From Gemmobacter caeruleus (GTDB lineage: Bacteria; Pseudomonadota; Alphaproteobacteria; Rhodobacterales; Rhodobacteraceae), in contig NZ_VKKX01000054.1 of NCBI RefSeq assembly GCF_008271655.1, forward strand, positions 1 through 64,000: 64,000 nt of DNA, in the 5' to 3' direction. The translations under genes were made by a program, and so were the position numbers. Shown here in pieces: positions 53,517-63,388 of this stretch (its first letter is position 1; the number at the start of each line of letters is the position of its first letter). Under the pieces are notes generated by a model, which did not search any database, was not told where the DNA came from, and saw nothing but the letters and a program-made list of their open reading frames with translations.

Positions 53517-54518
53517 TTAGCGTTTCATCATCGCCAGACGGATCAGCGCGCGTTCCATCACCGCCATGGCCGGCGCGCGCGAGGCCGAGCGCAGCGTGAG
53601 GTCGGTTTCCACGATCAGCGCCAGCGCCTCTTCCAGCCGCCGCACGCCCCAATCCTGCGCCTGCCGCAGGATGCGGTCCCTGCGCGGGCCACGCACCCGG
53701 AACGAGGCCGGGCCGCGCGGATCGACGGCAATCGCATGCAGCAGCCGGAAATGCCGCATCGCAAAGATGCACAGCGTGACCGGCAGAACGCCTTGCCCCT
53801 CCAGCCGCCGCATCAATTGGCCGACCGCCGCGCCGCGCCCCTCCGACACCGCCTCCAGCACCTCATCCACCTCGGTATCCACCGTGGCCGGGGCCATGGC
53901 GGCGACCTCGGCCGGGGCCAGTGGCGTGGCATCGCCCCATTTATAGAGCGCGATCTTTTCGACCGTCTGGCGGAAATCGCCGGGATCGAGTTCCCGCGCC
54001 AGCGACTGAAGATCGGTCATCGCCTCGCGGCTGATCTCGGTCAGGCCGCTTTTGCGCAAGGTGGTCTCGATCTCCTCGCGCGAGGGCGGATCGTCATAGA
54101 TGCCGACCGACCGCGCCGTCGGATGGGCGTCGAACAGTTTGACCAGCGCCGATTTGGTGGTGAGGCTGGATGAGGTCACGACGATCTGCGCATCGCCGGG
54201 CCGCCAATCCTTCAGCGCCTCGGTGATGGCGGCGGCGGCGCTGTCGGGGGTGTCCTCGACAAAGGCCACGCGCGGGCCGGGAAAGAACCCCTGCGCCTTC
54301 ATCGCATCCATGATCAGCGCCGGATCCTTGCGCAGATCGCCGCCCTGAAGCCGGGTAAGCCGCATCTCGCCTTCGCCCTCGGGGCCGATCAGCGCCAGGA
54401 TCACCTCTTGTCGGCGCAGCGCCACGCGCATGGCATCCTGTCCATAGATCAGGATCCCCGCCGCATCGGGGTCAGGTTTGGCGAAATAGCCGACCGCCGC
54501 CGCCCCGGACAGTTTCAT
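53517..54518 (-). CDS. holA: DNA polymerase III delta subunit
   Basis: A 333-residue clamp-loader subunit. It opens with [36 protein letters not shown] and continues through the FVEDTPDSAAAAI, REAMTDLQSLARELDPGDFRQTVEKIALY and FRLLHAIAV blocks of alphaproteobacterial HolA. It opens the sliding clamp with the other loader subunits during replication. ATG overlaps the lptE stop by 4 bp; lptE-holA order downstream of leuS is the standard one in this group. Confidence 0.93.
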   Translation of the reverse strand: MKLSGAAAVGYFAKPDPDAAGILIYGQDAMRVALRRQEVILALIGPEGEGEMRLTRLQGGDLRKDPALIMDAMKAQGFFPGPRVAFVEDTPDSAAAAITEALKDWRPGDAQIVVTSSSLTTKSALVKLFDAHPTARSVGIYDDPPSREEIETTLRKSGLTEISREAMTDLQSLARELDPGDFRQTVEKIALYKWGDATPLAPAEVAAMAPATVDTEVDEVLEAVSEGRGAAVGQLMRRLEGQGVLPVTLCIFAMRHFRLLHAIAVDPRGPASFRVRGPRRDRILRQAQDWGVRRLEEALALIVETDLTLRSASRAPAMAVMERALIRLAMMKR

Positions 54519-55000
54519 GGGGTGTGGCCGACGCTGGCCAGCAGGCGCGTCACGATCTGGTCGGCCAGAATCCGCATCAGCCGATAGCCCGCATCCTCCT
54601 CGGCCGCGAGGCCCGACACGGTGGAGCCGGTGGCCGACCAGGCGGTAAAGCCCTCGGCCACACCCTCGGTCACGCTGCCGCCGGCCATGTCGGTCAGCCG
54701 CCAATCGACGCGGCCGCGCAGGTGATAGCGGGTGATCGCATTGCCGGTGGTGACGCCCACGCCGATACGGTCGGTCTTGATCTGATAGGCCAGCTTGAAG
54801 CGCGGATCGGTGGGGCGACCCAGCCGTTCCTCCAGCCGTTCGACCAGATCGAAACCGTTCTTGGTATCGGGGCTGTCCACCCGCACCGCGCCTTGCAGCG
54901 CCTCGGCGGGGCCGCCGGGCGCATAGGCGGGGGTAAAGGTGCAGCCCGCAAGGGCCGCACCCGCAAGGGCCATGAACTGACGGCGTTTATGCCACGACAT
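54515..55000 (-). CDS. lptE: LPS-assembly lipoprotein LptE
   Basis: A 161-residue outer-membrane lipoprotein with a lipobox LAGAALAGC (lipidated Cys at about 20) after a short signal sequence. The mature domain has [26 protein letters not shown] and [13 protein letters not shown], matching LptE, the plug of the LptD lipopolysaccharide translocon. The start at 55000 overlaps the end of leuS by 14 bp; upstream in-frame starts would lie inside leuS. Confidence 0.9.
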   Translation of the reverse strand: MSWHKRRQFMALAGAALAGCTFTPAYAPGGPAEALQGAVRVDSPDTKNGFDLVERLEERLGRPTDPRFKLAYQIKTDRIGVGVTTGNAITRYHLRGRVDWRLTDMAGGSVTEGVAEGFTAWSATGSTVSGLAAEEDAGYRLMRILADQIVTRLLASVGHTP

Positions 55001-57545
55001 TGATGATGCGCCCCGGAACGACGATGATCTTCTTGACCGGCTGCCCGGCCAGGAACTTGACCACATCCTCGTTCGCCAGCGCGATCTTTTCAACCTCTGC
55101 TGCCGCCATATCCTTCGGCACGCTGATTTCCGCCCGCCGCTTGCCGTTGATCTGGATCGGCAGGGTCACGGTATCATCGACCAGCAGCGCGGGGTCGGCC
55201 TTGGGCCAGGGCGCCTGCGCGCAAAGCCCCGCGCCGCCCTGATAGGACCAGATGGATTCCGCGATATGCGGCACCATGGGCGACATCAGTTGCGCCAGCG
55301 TGCGGATCGCCTGTTTCATCACCGGCGTCGCCGCATCGGCCTTGGCCAGCGTGTTGGTAAAGGCGTAAAGCGTCGCGATGGCCTTGTTGAAGGCAAAGCC
55401 CTCAATGCCGCGGGTCACCTCGTCGATGGCCTTGGCGGTGGCTTTCAGCAGCGCCGCATCATCGGGGCCGGTGTGGTCCGCCGGCATTTCGCCGATGCGC
55501 GAACACAGGTTCCAGACGCGGGAAAGATGCTTGTAAGCCGCCTCGGCCCCCGCCGCCGTCCATTCCACGTCGCGTTCCGGCGGGCTGTCCGACATCACGA
55601 ACCACCGCGCGGTATCGGCGCCGAAAGAGGCGATGATGTTCATCGGATCGACGACATTCTTCTTGGATTTCGACATCTTGGCCGAGGGGATGACCTCGAC
55701 CGCGGTGCCGTCCTTCAGCGTGGCGCCGGCCTCGCTGCGGATGATGTCTTCGGGCAGGTGATAGACCGGGCGGCCCTTGTCATCGGTGGTCTTGTAGATC
55801 TCGTGCGTGACCATGCCCTGCGTGAACAGCGCGTTGAACGGCTCGCGCGCCTTGGCGGGCAGGTGGCCGGTCTCGTTCATCGCGCGGGCGAAGAAGCGGC
55901 TATACAGCAGGTGTAGGATCGCATGTTCGATGCCGCCGATATACTGGTCCACATTCATCCAGTAATCGGCATCTTCGGCCACGGTCGGGGTGGTGGCGCG
56001 GGGTGCGGTGAAGCGGGCGTAATACCAGGACGAATCGACGAAAGTATCCATCGTATCCGTCTCGCGCTGCGCCGGGGCGCCGCATTTCGGGCAGGTGCAG
56101 TCGCGCCAGGTGGCGTGCCGGTCCAGCGGGTTGCCGGGCTTGTCAAAGCTCACGTCATAGGGCAGCTCGACCGGCAGGTTTTCCTTCCGCTCGGCCACCA
56201 CGCCGCAGGTCGGGCAATGCACGACCGGAATCGGGCAGCCCCAGTAACGCTGACGCGAAATGCCCCAGTCGCGCAGACGGAATTTGGTGACACCCTGGCC
56301 AAAGCCCTTGGCCTCGGCCAGCGCAATCGCCTCGGCCACGCCCTCGTCGCCGGTCATCGGCTTGTTGTCGGCGATGCCGCGAACATATTGAACCCGCTCG
56401 GATTTCATCGGCACATAGGCATCAGTCAGCGGCGCATCCTCCGCGCCTTCGGCCACATAGACCGCCTTGATCGGCAGGCCGTATTTGGTCGCGAATTCGA
56501 AATCGCGCTGGTCATGCGCCGGGCAGCCGAAAATCGCGCCGGTGCCGTAATCCATCAGGATGAAATTCGCGATCCAGACCGGCAGCTCCCAGTTCGGGTC
56601 CAACGGGTGCTTCACCCGGATGCCGGTATCCATGCCCAGCTTCTCGGCGGTTTGCAGGGCCTCCTCGCTGGTGCCGATGCGGCGGCATTCCGCGACAAAG
56701 GCGGCGATCTGCGGGTTGGTCTTTTCCAGTTCCTTCGCCAGCGGGTGATCCGGGCTGATCCCGGCGAAAGAGGCGCCCATCAGCGTGTCGGGGCGGGTGG
56801 TATAGACCTCCAGCCGGTCAAAGCCTGCCGGCGCCGCCACGGTTTCAAAGCCGAATTGCAGCCCGCGCGACTTGCCGATCCAGTTGGCCTGCATCAGGCG
56901 CACCTTCTCGGGCCAGTCCTTCAGGCCATCCAGCGAATCCAGCAGATCACCCGCCATGTGGGAGATCTTGAAGAACCACTGGGTCAGCTCGCGCCGCTCC
57001 ACCACGGCGCCCGAGCGCCAGCCCTTGCCGTCGATCACCTGTTCATTGGCCAGAACGGTCATATCGACCGGATCCCAGTTCACCACCGCCGCCTTGCGAT
57101 AGACCAGCCCCTTTTCCATCATGTCGATGAACATGGCCTGCTGCTGGCCGTAATATTCCGGGTCGCAGGTGGCGAATTCGCGGCTCCAGTCGATCGACAG
57201 GCCCAGTGGCTTCATCTGCCCGCGCATGTCGGCGATATTGCCATAGGTCCAGTCCTTCGGATGGCCGCCACGCTCCATCGCGGCATTTTCGGCCGGCATC
57301 CCGAAGGCGTCCCAGCCCATCGGATGCAGCACGGAATAGCCGCAGGAGGATTTGAACCGCGCCACCACATCGCCCATCGTGTAGTTGCGCACATGGCCCA
57401 TATGGATGCGGCCCGACGGGTAGGGGAACATCTCCAGCACATAGTATTTCGGCTTGGCCGCGTCGCGCCGGGCGGTAAACACCCCGGCCTCATCCCAGGT
57501 CTGCTGCCATTTCGGCTCGATCTGGCTCGGTTCGTAACGCGACAT
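54987..57545 (-). CDS. leuS: Leucyl-tRNA synthetase
   Basis: An 852-residue class I synthetase that charges tRNA-Leu. HIGH motif is [11 protein letters not shown] (about 42-52), KMSKS motif is AKMSKSKKN near residue 620, and the editing domain lies between them with [13 protein letters not shown]. Zinc-type cysteines are present in CPTCGVV and CPKCGAP. The start at 57545 ([15 protein letters not shown]) fits the family; an earlier in-frame ATG does not. Confidence 0.97.
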   Translation of the reverse strand: MSRYEPSQIEPKWQQTWDEAGVFTARRDAAKPKYYVLEMFPYPSGRIHMGHVRNYTMGDVVARFKSSCGYSVLHPMGWDAFGMPAENAAMERGGHPKDWTYGNIADMRGQMKPLGLSIDWSREFATCDPEYYGQQQAMFIDMMEKGLVYRKAAVVNWDPVDMTVLANEQVIDGKGWRSGAVVERRELTQWFFKISHMAGDLLDSLDGLKDWPEKVRLMQANWIGKSRGLQFGFETVAAPAGFDRLEVYTTRPDTLMGASFAGISPDHPLAKELEKTNPQIAAFVAECRRIGTSEEALQTAEKLGMDTGIRVKHPLDPNWELPVWIANFILMDYGTGAIFGCPAHDQRDFEFATKYGLPIKAVYVAEGAEDAPLTDAYVPMKSERVQYVRGIADNKPMTGDEGVAEAIALAEAKGFGQGVTKFRLRDWGISRQRYWGCPIPVVHCPTCGVVAERKENLPVELPYDVSFDKPGNPLDRHATWRDCTCPKCGAPAQRETDTMDTFVDSSWYYARFTAPRATTPTVAEDADYWMNVDQYIGGIEHAILHLLYSRFFARAMNETGHLPAKAREPFNALFTQGMVTHEIYKTTDDKGRPVYHLPEDIIRSEAGATLKDGTAVEVIPSAKMSKSKKNVVDPMNIIASFGADTARWFVMSDSPPERDVEWTAAGAEAAYKHLSRVWNLCSRIGEMPADHTGPDDAALLKATAKAIDEVTRGIEGFAFNKAIATLYAFTNTLAKADAATPVMKQAIRTLAQLMSPMVPHIAESIWSYQGGAGLCAQAPWPKADPALLVDDTVTLPIQINGKRRAEISVPKDMAAAEVEKIALANEDVVKFLAGQPVKKIIVVPGRIINVVA

Positions 57546-57617
57546 GCTCGCCTCATTCCGCTGGATTATCCGCGCGGAATTACACCGGACGGGCGGCGAA
57601 GGTCCAGCCCAAGCAAG

Positions 57618-57643
57618 AAGGCCGCGTGAAATCACGCGGCCTT
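57618..57643 (-). terminator. Terminator after DUF3576 gene
   Basis: Between the DUF3576 stop and leuS, the minus strand forms an inverted repeat AAGGCCGCGTGA/TCACGCGGCCTT with a near-zero loop, followed by CTTCTTGCTT. It separates the DUF3576 transcript from leuS. Confidence 0.8.
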
Positions 57644-57666
57644 CCGGTGAAAAGCGGGGGCTGTTC

Positions 57667-58221
57667 TTACAGCTTGCTGTCGCGCACGCGCAATTCGCGG
57701 GCCCGGGTCAGGATCGCATCCTCGACCGCGCGCTGCGTCTCGGGCGAAACAGAGCCGCCGCGCCCCTGAAGCGAGATCTTGAGCGACCGCGCGTCCAGCG
57801 CCGGATCGCTGACATAGATCGTAGCGCGATAGGCGCGGCCGCCGCCGGGCGGGGTGCCATAGCCGGTCACGATGACGCCGGTGAACGGATCGACCGATTC
57901 GATCGGCAGGAAATTCAGCACCTCAAGCGAGGATTGCCACAGATAGCGGTTCACCTGCACCGTGGTATTGGGGTCGCGCGAGTTGGTGAACAGATCCCAG
58001 ATCGTGCCCTTGTCTTCCTGCTTGCGCGCCTCTTCGATCTTTTCGATGGCGTTGCGCTGTGCGCGGGCGGTCTGGCGCTGGTCGAATTGCTCGGCGCTCG
58101 GCACGCTGTCGCGGCGGCCAAAGGGGTTGGACCCGAAGCCCGACCCGCCACCCCCGCAGGCGGCAAGCGCCAGAACAAGGCTTCCGGCAAGGGTAGGTGC
58201 GGCGAGGCTCTTGAGGTTCAT
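57667..58221 (-). CDS. DUF3576 lipoprotein
   Basis: A 184-residue predicted lipoprotein with lipobox LVLALAAC (Cys near 22) followed by a glycine-rich linker. The core reads [52 protein letters not shown], which is the DUF3576 signature of Alphaproteobacteria. Its function is unknown; an outer-membrane location is likely. It lies upstream of leuS in the same direction but ends at a terminator. Confidence 0.9.
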   Translation of the reverse strand: MNLKSLAAPTLAGSLVLALAACGGGGSGFGSNPFGRRDSVPSAEQFDQRQTARAQRNAIEKIEEARKQEDKGTIWDLFTNSRDPNTTVQVNRYLWQSSLEVLNFLPIESVDPFTGVIVTGYGTPPGGGRAYRATIYVSDPALDARSLKISLQGRGGSVSPETQRAVEDAILTRARELRVRDSKL

Positions 58222-58554
58222 TCCCGGTTCCTTCGACGTGCTTCCTTGCTGTCTATACCGAGGGGGGCAAGGCAAACAAGGGCTTTTGCCCCGCCCGCCT
58301 CGCGTGCGAGTCATGCAGGATTCGCGCGCGAGCGGGCGGACGGGTGCCACTTTGCCGGGATGGACAGGCGGGATGAATGCCGTGTTTTTCGGCCCCGCGC
58401 CGGGGCACTGTGGCAAGCCTGCACCACCCTGCCCGCGTTTCGCCCGGGCCGCGCCGCGGCGATTGCAATCCGGGGCGGTTGGGCTGAAAAGGATGCCATA
58501 CCCAACTCGGATTCCCCTGAGTTGGGCCGCACCTTGAGACAACGAGGGAAAACG
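58222..58554. other. Divergent control region between DUF3576 gene and porin gene
   Basis: This 333-bp gap holds no gene. It contains two inverted repeats, GGGGCAA (58264-58270) with TTGCCCC (58286-58292), and CCCAACTC/GAGTTGGG nearer the porin (listed separately). Promoters for both directions must lie here; no clear -35/-10 pair could be assigned. Confidence 0.5.
58501..58526. promoter_or_regulatory. 8-bp inverted repeat upstream of porin
   Basis: CCCAACTC (58501-58508) and GAGTTGGG (58519-58526) are perfect complements with a 10-base spacer, 28 bp before the porin ATG. It could be an operator or a stem in the porin mRNA leader that affects stability or small-RNA control. Confidence 0.5.
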
Positions 58555-59451
58555 ATGAAAAAGATTCTTCTGGCGACCAGCATCCTGGCTGCTACCACCG
58601 GCTTCGCTGCTGCTGAAGTCGCCGTTTCGGGCAATGGCCGCATGGGTGTCGTGTATGACGGCAACGACGTGCAGTTCAGCGCTCGCGCTCGCGTTCAGTT
58701 CGATCTGTCGGCCGAGTCGGACAGCGGCCTGTCGTTCGGCGCTTCGTTCCGCGCCGACAACGCTGCTGGCGCTGCTGGCAACACCAACATGGGCGCTGGC
58801 ACCATCTGGGTTTCGGGCGCTTTCGGCAAGCTCGCGATGGGCGACGTCGTTTCCGCTGGTGAAGCCGCTCTGGGCGACCTGTCGGGCGTTGGCTACACCG
58901 GCCTCGGCGACTACTCGGACATCCCCTACATCAACGGCGATGACGGCAACGACTTCGACGGCACCGGCGCTCTGTACTCGTACTCGGCTGGCGCTATCGG
59001 CTTCCACGTTGGCCTGACCGACGGTTCGGATGACAATCCGGCCACCGTTGACGCCGACGCTTCGTACTCGATCGGCGTCGCCTACGACACCGACGCCTAC
59101 TCGGTCGCTCTGGCCTACCTGTCGGGCACCCCGGGCAACGACACTGCCGAAGAAATCATTCTCGGCGGTTCGGGCTCGTTCGGCGCTGCCAAAGTCAAAG
59201 CCTACTACGCTGACTTCAGCAACATGGCGATCGAAAAGTCGTTCGGCCTGTCGGTTGACTACGGCATGGACGCGACCACCCTCACCGCCTTCGCCCGTCG
59301 CGACGACTTCGGCGCCGCTGGCGACATGGACACCTTCGGTCTGGGCGTTGCCTACGACCTGGGCGGTGGCGCGAAAGTCAAAGCCGGTGTGGTCGACTCC
59401 GACTACAACGCCGACACCGTTGCCGACCTCGGCATCACCATGTCGTTCTGA
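58555..59451 (+). CDS. Rhodobacter-type outer-membrane porin
   Basis: A 298-residue outer-membrane beta-barrel protein. Signal peptide MKKILLATSILAATTGFAAAE precedes VAVSGNGRMGVVYDGNDVQFSARARVQFDLSAESDSGLSFG, and strands alternate through the chain to a C-terminal LGITMSF, the aromatic end needed for assembly. It belongs to the Rhodobacter capsulatus porin family. Codon use differs from all neighbours: alanine is very often GCT and valine GTT, as expected of a very highly expressed gene. A strong ribosome site (CGAGGG) and terminator flank it. Confidence 0.93.
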   Translation: MKKILLATSILAATTGFAAAEVAVSGNGRMGVVYDGNDVQFSARARVQFDLSAESDSGLSFGASFRADNAAGAAGNTNMGAGTIWVSGAFGKLAMGDVVSAGEAALGDLSGVGYTGLGDYSDIPYINGDDGNDFDGTGALYSYSAGAIGFHVGLTDGSDDNPATVDADASYSIGVAYDTDAYSVALAYLSGTPGNDTAEEIILGGSGSFGAAKVKAYYADFSNMAIEKSFGLSVDYGMDATTLTAFARRDDFGAAGDMDTFGLGVAYDLGGGAKVKAGVVDSDYNADTVADLGITMSF

Positions 59452-59473
59452 TCCAACCGGATCAGTTCGAGGG

Positions 59474-59504
59474 AAAGAGCGGGCATTGCCGCTCTTTTCT
59501 TTTT
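59474..59504 (+). terminator. Terminator after porin
   Basis: AAAGAGCGG (59474-59482) pairs perfectly with CCGCTCTTT (59489-59497) and continues into a U-rich TTTCTTTTT run, 23 bp after the porin stop. Confidence 0.93.
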
Positions 59505-59544
59505 GGGTCCGGGCCATTATCCCGTCTGAAACAGGAGGGACCGC

Positions 59545-60198
59545 ATGGCACTGGCAGAGATTTCCGCACGCATCGCCGCAGCCGAACGCGCCGCCGGGCG
59601 GCCCGAAGGCGCCGTGACGCTGATCGCCGTGTCCAAGGTGCAGCCGCTTGACCGTGTGGTCGCGGTGCTGGAGGCCGGGCATCGCATCTTTGGCGAGAAT
59701 TATGTGCAGGAGGCCGCAGGAAAATGGCCCTCTCTGCGCGAACGCTTTGCCGGCACCTCGGTCCATATGATCGGGCCGCTGCAAACCAACAAGGCTAAGA
59801 CCGCGCTGGAACTGTTTGACGCGCTACACACGCTCGACCGTCCGTCGCTGGCGGAAAAGCTGGCGCGCCTGGTGCAGATCCGCGGCACCTGCCCGGAACT
59901 GTTCGTTCAGGTCAATACCGGGGCCGAGCCGCAAAAGGCAGGCATATTGCCCGATCAGGCCGATGATTTCATCCGGGCCTGCGCGCTGATGGATCTGCCG
60001 GTGGCCGGGCTGATGTGTATCCCGCCCGAGGGCGAGGACAGCGCGCCGCATTTCCGCATGCTGGCCGCGATTGCGGCGCGCAACGGGGTTGCCGGCCTGT
60101 CGATGGGGATGAGCGGCGATTTTGAAAGCGCGATCGCCCATGGCGCGACCCATGTGCGCGTGGGCAGCGCGATCTTTGGCGCGCGCAGCTACGCCTGA
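59545..60198 (+). CDS. YggS/PLPBP family pyridoxal phosphate homeostasis protein
   Basis: A 217-residue single-domain PLP-binding protein. Lys31 in LIAVSKVQPLDRV binds PLP; IFGENYVQEAAGKW, MIGPLQTNKAK, FVQVNTGAEPQKAG and GLSMGMSGDFESAIAHGATHVRVGSAIFG are the family blocks. It controls intracellular PLP levels and amino acid balance without known catalytic activity. A CAGGAGGGAC ribosome site precedes the ATG. It ends 3 bp from the convergent amylosucrase-like gene. Confidence 0.94.
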   Translation: MALAEISARIAAAERAAGRPEGAVTLIAVSKVQPLDRVVAVLEAGHRIFGENYVQEAAGKWPSLRERFAGTSVHMIGPLQTNKAKTALELFDALHTLDRPSLAEKLARLVQIRGTCPELFVQVNTGAEPQKAGILPDQADDFIRACALMDLPVAGLMCIPPEGEDSAPHFRMLAAIAARNGVAGLSMGMSGDFESAIAHGATHVRVGSAIFGARSYA

Positions 60199-60201
60199 CG
60201 C

Positions 60202-62088
60202 TCAGACCAGCCAGAGCCGGGCCTGAGGCGGCAGCGCGATATGCCCGTCATGCAGCGCGACCGCGGCCTCTGACAGCTCGTCGTGAAAGCGGGTGATCCC
60301 CTGCGCGCGCAGCCAGTCGGCGGGCAGGTGGCTCCAGCCCTCGGAAAAGTTGTAGATACCCAGCAGGTTGTGGGTCGGCGCATGGCGGGCCGCGATGAAC
60401 AGGCCCGGGATCGGCGCCGAGAGAATCTCGGTTGGCACGCCGCCATGCAGTTCCGCCACCGCCTTGCGCCGCGCCAGGATATGCCGCACGCCGCGGAAAC
60501 AGCGCGCGGCAGGTGTGTCGGCGCTGTGCCGCGTGGCGGCAAGGGCCCAATCCATCATCGGACGATGCAGCCAGCGGCTGTCATGGGCATGGTCGGGCCG
60601 ATCACGATAGCTGTAATCGTTCAGCGTCGCCAGTTCATCGCCCATATAGATCAGGGGGATACCGCCAAACCCCGCGATCAGCGCATGGCCCAGAAGCACC
60701 CGCTGCACCGCTTGTTCGGCGGCGCCCGCATCGCCCTCGCTCAGGGCCTTTTCCAGCCCGGCGAGCGAGGCAAAGCTGCCCGAAATCCGCTTGTCGCCGG
60801 TCGCCGGGTTTTCCTGAAACAGCGCGCCGCGCGCGAAACTGCCGGGAAAGCGCCCCTCGTAGAAATCCGCGAGATAGGCGCGATGTCCGGGCCCCGAGAT
60901 GCCGAACACCGCCGCATCCTCATCGGTCACTGCCCAGCCGATATCGTCATGGCAGCGGATATAGGTCGCATAGGTCGCGTTGGTCAGCACCGGCGGGAAA
61001 TGCGTCTGCATCACATGGGTCATCATCCGGGTGTCGCGCGTGGCCAGCGCGTTCCAGAACTGCACCATCAGGCTGTTGTGATAGGCCAGATTGCCCTCTT
61101 TGCCATCATGCGCACCGCGTCCGAAATAGGGCAGCATCTCGGCCGGGGCGACGATCGCTTCTTCCAGATGCAGCACGGCTGGGCAGGCAATACGGCAACA
61201 GGCGCGCAGCGCTTGCAGCAGCATATGCACCTCGGGCTCCGACTGGCAGCGCGTGCCGAGCCGTTTCCACATGAAGGCCACCGCGTCCAGCCGCAGCACA
61301 TCCACCCCGCGATTGGCGAGGAACAGCATGATCTCGGTGATTTCCAGAAAGACCTGCGGATTGGCCCAGTTCAGATCCCACTGATGTTCGTTGAAGGTGG
61401 TCCAGACCCATTTCCCGAAATCGGGATAATAGGTGAAATTGCCCGGTGCATTGTCGGGAAATACCTCGACCAGGGTTTCCTCAAATCGCTTTGGTTCGGT
61501 ATCGGAGTCGAACATCAGGTAATAGTCCTGATAGGTCGGGTCGCCCGCGCGGGCGCGTTCGGCCCAGTCATGTTCCTTGGCGGTGTGGTTCAGCACCAGA
61601 TCGACACAGAGATTCATGCCACGCGCGCGCAGGGCGGTGGCGACGCTCTCCAGATCCTCCATCGTGCCATAGGCCGGGTTCACCGCGCGGTAATCCATCA
61701 CGGAATAGCCGCCGTCGCTATCGCCTGGCCGGGGCTTGAGGCAGGGCATCAGATGCACATAGCTGACACCCAGATCCTCAAGATAATCCAGCTTGTCCAG
61801 CACTTTGCGCAGATCGCCGGCAAAGCGGTCGATGTAGAAGACATAGCCCACGCGATCAGGCCGCTGGAACCAGTCGGGTTCGAGGTCGCGTTGCAGGTCC
61901 AGCCGCCGCAGGTCTTTCGGTCGGTCAGCCCAGGCTGTGCGCAGCGCCGTCAGCAGGCGGTCGCGAAAGGCGGGATACTCCGCGCGATGGCCATAAAGCC
62001 GCTCCAGCATGGGCCAGAGATCGGGCGCGCTCCGCGCCAGACGCAGCGCAAAAATCTCGTCATCCTTCGCCACTGCCTTGCGCGCCAT
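60202..62088 (-). CDS. Amylosucrase-like GH13 alpha-glucan enzyme
   Basis: A 628-residue protein of glycoside hydrolase family 13, amylosucrase subfamily. Conserved regions are DLVLNHTAKEHDWA, DVLRLDAVAFMWKRLGT with the nucleophile Asp, HLEEAIVAP with the acid/base Glu, and IRCHDDIGWA with the third acid. Amylosucrases use sucrose to build alpha-1,4-glucan and release fructose; related enzymes hydrolyse sucrose. No signal peptide, so it acts in the cytoplasm. The upstream region has two LacI-type operators. Confidence 0.88.
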   Translation of the reverse strand: MARKAVAKDDEIFALRLARSAPDLWPMLERLYGHRAEYPAFRDRLLTALRTAWADRPKDLRRLDLQRDLEPDWFQRPDRVGYVFYIDRFAGDLRKVLDKLDYLEDLGVSYVHLMPCLKPRPGDSDGGYSVMDYRAVNPAYGTMEDLESVATALRARGMNLCVDLVLNHTAKEHDWAERARAGDPTYQDYYLMFDSDTEPKRFEETLVEVFPDNAPGNFTYYPDFGKWVWTTFNEHQWDLNWANPQVFLEITEIMLFLANRGVDVLRLDAVAFMWKRLGTRCQSEPEVHMLLQALRACCRIACPAVLHLEEAIVAPAEMLPYFGRGAHDGKEGNLAYHNSLMVQFWNALATRDTRMMTHVMQTHFPPVLTNATYATYIRCHDDIGWAVTDEDAAVFGISGPGHRAYLADFYEGRFPGSFARGALFQENPATGDKRISGSFASLAGLEKALSEGDAGAAEQAVQRVLLGHALIAGFGGIPLIYMGDELATLNDYSYRDRPDHAHDSRWLHRPMMDWALAATRHSADTPAARCFRGVRHILARRKAVAELHGGVPTEILSAPIPGLFIAARHAPTHNLLGIYNFSEGWSHLPADWLRAQGITRFHDELSEAAVALHDGHIALPPQARLWLV

Positions 62089-62123
62089 GCCATCCTCCGC
62101 CCTTGTGGGGGCAGAATAGCGAT

Positions 62124-62149
62124 TTGAAAGCGTTTTGAGAAGCGCTTGC
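62124..62149. promoter_or_regulatory. Tandem LacI/GalR-type operators upstream of amylosucrase-like gene
   Basis: Two adjacent half-turn-spaced palindromes lie 39-60 bp upstream of the start: TGAAAGCGTTTTG (core AAAGCGTTT, 62127-62135) and GAAGCGCTTGC (core AAGCGCTT, 62140-62147). The central CG and AAGCG arms are the LacI-family operator pattern. The regulator gene is not in the window. The end of ribA lies at the edge of this region. Confidence 0.6.
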
Positions 62150-63237
62150 TACAGAAGATGCCCCGACTTGGTCGCCTTGGTCGCCAGATAGGCGCGGTTC
62201 TGCGCCGTCTCACCGACCTTGAGCGCGACACGCTCGGTCACGGTGATACCCTGGCCCTCCATCATGGCGATCTTGCGGGGGTTGTTGGTCAGCAGCCGCA
62301 CCGCACCAAAGCCCAGCTGGCGCAGGATCGCGGCACCGATGCGGAAATCGCGCTCGTCATCCTCGAATCCCAGTCGATGATTGGCCTCGACCGTGTCAAA
62401 GCCCTGATCCTGCAAGGAATAGGCGCGCATCTTGTTGGCCAGCCCGATGCCGCGCCCCTCCTGGTTGAGATAGAGCAGCACACCCGCCCCCTCGGCTCCC
62501 ATCTGGGCCAGCGCGGCGCGCAGTTGCGGTCCGCAATCGCATTTCAGACTGCCCAGCACATCGCCGGTGAAACAGGCCGAATGCAGACGCGCCAGCACGG
62601 GCTGATCGCGCGGGGGCTGGCCGATCTCGATTGCGTAATGTTCCTCGCCGCCATCCTCGGGGCGGAAGATATGCACCCGGCCCGCCTCGGAGGCCAGCAT
62701 CGGCAGGCGCGCGGCGACGATCTCGTTCATCACCGCGGCGCGGTCCAACTCCGGCGCGGCCTCGGCCAGGTCGATCAGCGTCAGGTTCAGCCGCGCCGCC
62801 GCCGCGGCACCGTCGGTAACCGGCACCAGAAGCGCGGCCGGCAACAGATGCGCCGATTTCACCAGCCGCAGCGCCGCCCGGGCCAGCGCCGGATCGCCGT
62901 CGCGCAGGCAGAGGAACGGCCCCTTCATGGGCATGCGCAGATCATCGGCCGGGTCGGCCATGGCGCGCAGCCAGTCCACCCCCAGATCGGCGGGCACCGC
63001 GAGGCGGGCGCTGTCACCGTCATAGACCTGCGCGCGCAGCGTCTGCGCGCGCCGTGCGGTCAGCGCCAGTTCCGGCCTGCCGATCAGGCGCAGATCGGCG
63101 AGGCGCGGCTCGGTCAGCACCTCGACCGCGACGGCCAGCGCGGCGCGGCCCTGGCTGACCAGCACCACCGGCACGCCCATGCGCAGATCGCCCCGCGCGC
63201 GGGTCAGGCGTTCGACGATGCTCGGGCTCAGCGGCAT
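62149..63237 (-). CDS. ribA: GTP cyclohydrolase II with N-terminal domain
   Basis: A 362-residue enzyme that opens GTP for riboflavin synthesis. The zinc site is Cys222, Cys233 and Cys235 ([16 protein letters not shown]); the catalytic loop [16 protein letters not shown] and TNNPRKI follow. About 190 N-terminal residues precede it and resemble a diverged RibB-like domain ([28 protein letters not shown]) without an obvious DHBP synthase active site. The start at 63237 matches family members. It is divergent from the response regulator at 63389. Confidence 0.92.
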   Translation of the reverse strand: MPLSPSIVERLTRARGDLRMGVPVVLVSQGRAALAVAVEVLTEPRLADLRLIGRPELALTARRAQTLRAQVYDGDSARLAVPADLGVDWLRAMADPADDLRMPMKGPFLCLRDGDPALARAALRLVKSAHLLPAALLVPVTDGAAAAARLNLTLIDLAEAAPELDRAAVMNEIVAARLPMLASEAGRVHIFRPEDGGEEHYAIEIGQPPRDQPVLARLHSACFTGDVLGSLKCDCGPQLRAALAQMGAEGAGVLLYLNQEGRGIGLANKMRAYSLQDQGFDTVEANHRLGFEDDERDFRIGAAILRQLGFGAVRLLTNNPRKIAMMEGQGITVTERVALKVGETAQNRAYLATKATKSGHLL

Positions 63238-63388
63238 GGCGGCTTCCTTTTTCCTTTCATGTAACGGTCGCGGCGCGGAATTGAAACATATCCCGGTCAT
63301 GCGACACGTCCGCGTGAGGGTTCTGTCGCAAATCTTGTCGTGACGCCGGGCCTCGCGCATCTGTGAGGGGCAAACAAGGAGAGGTGCC

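Noticed and set aside
50749-53772. Minus-strand open frame of about 1000 codons opposite nspC and its partner
   Set aside because: The plus-strand genes are recognised families with active-site residues; the minus frame has no recognisable domain.
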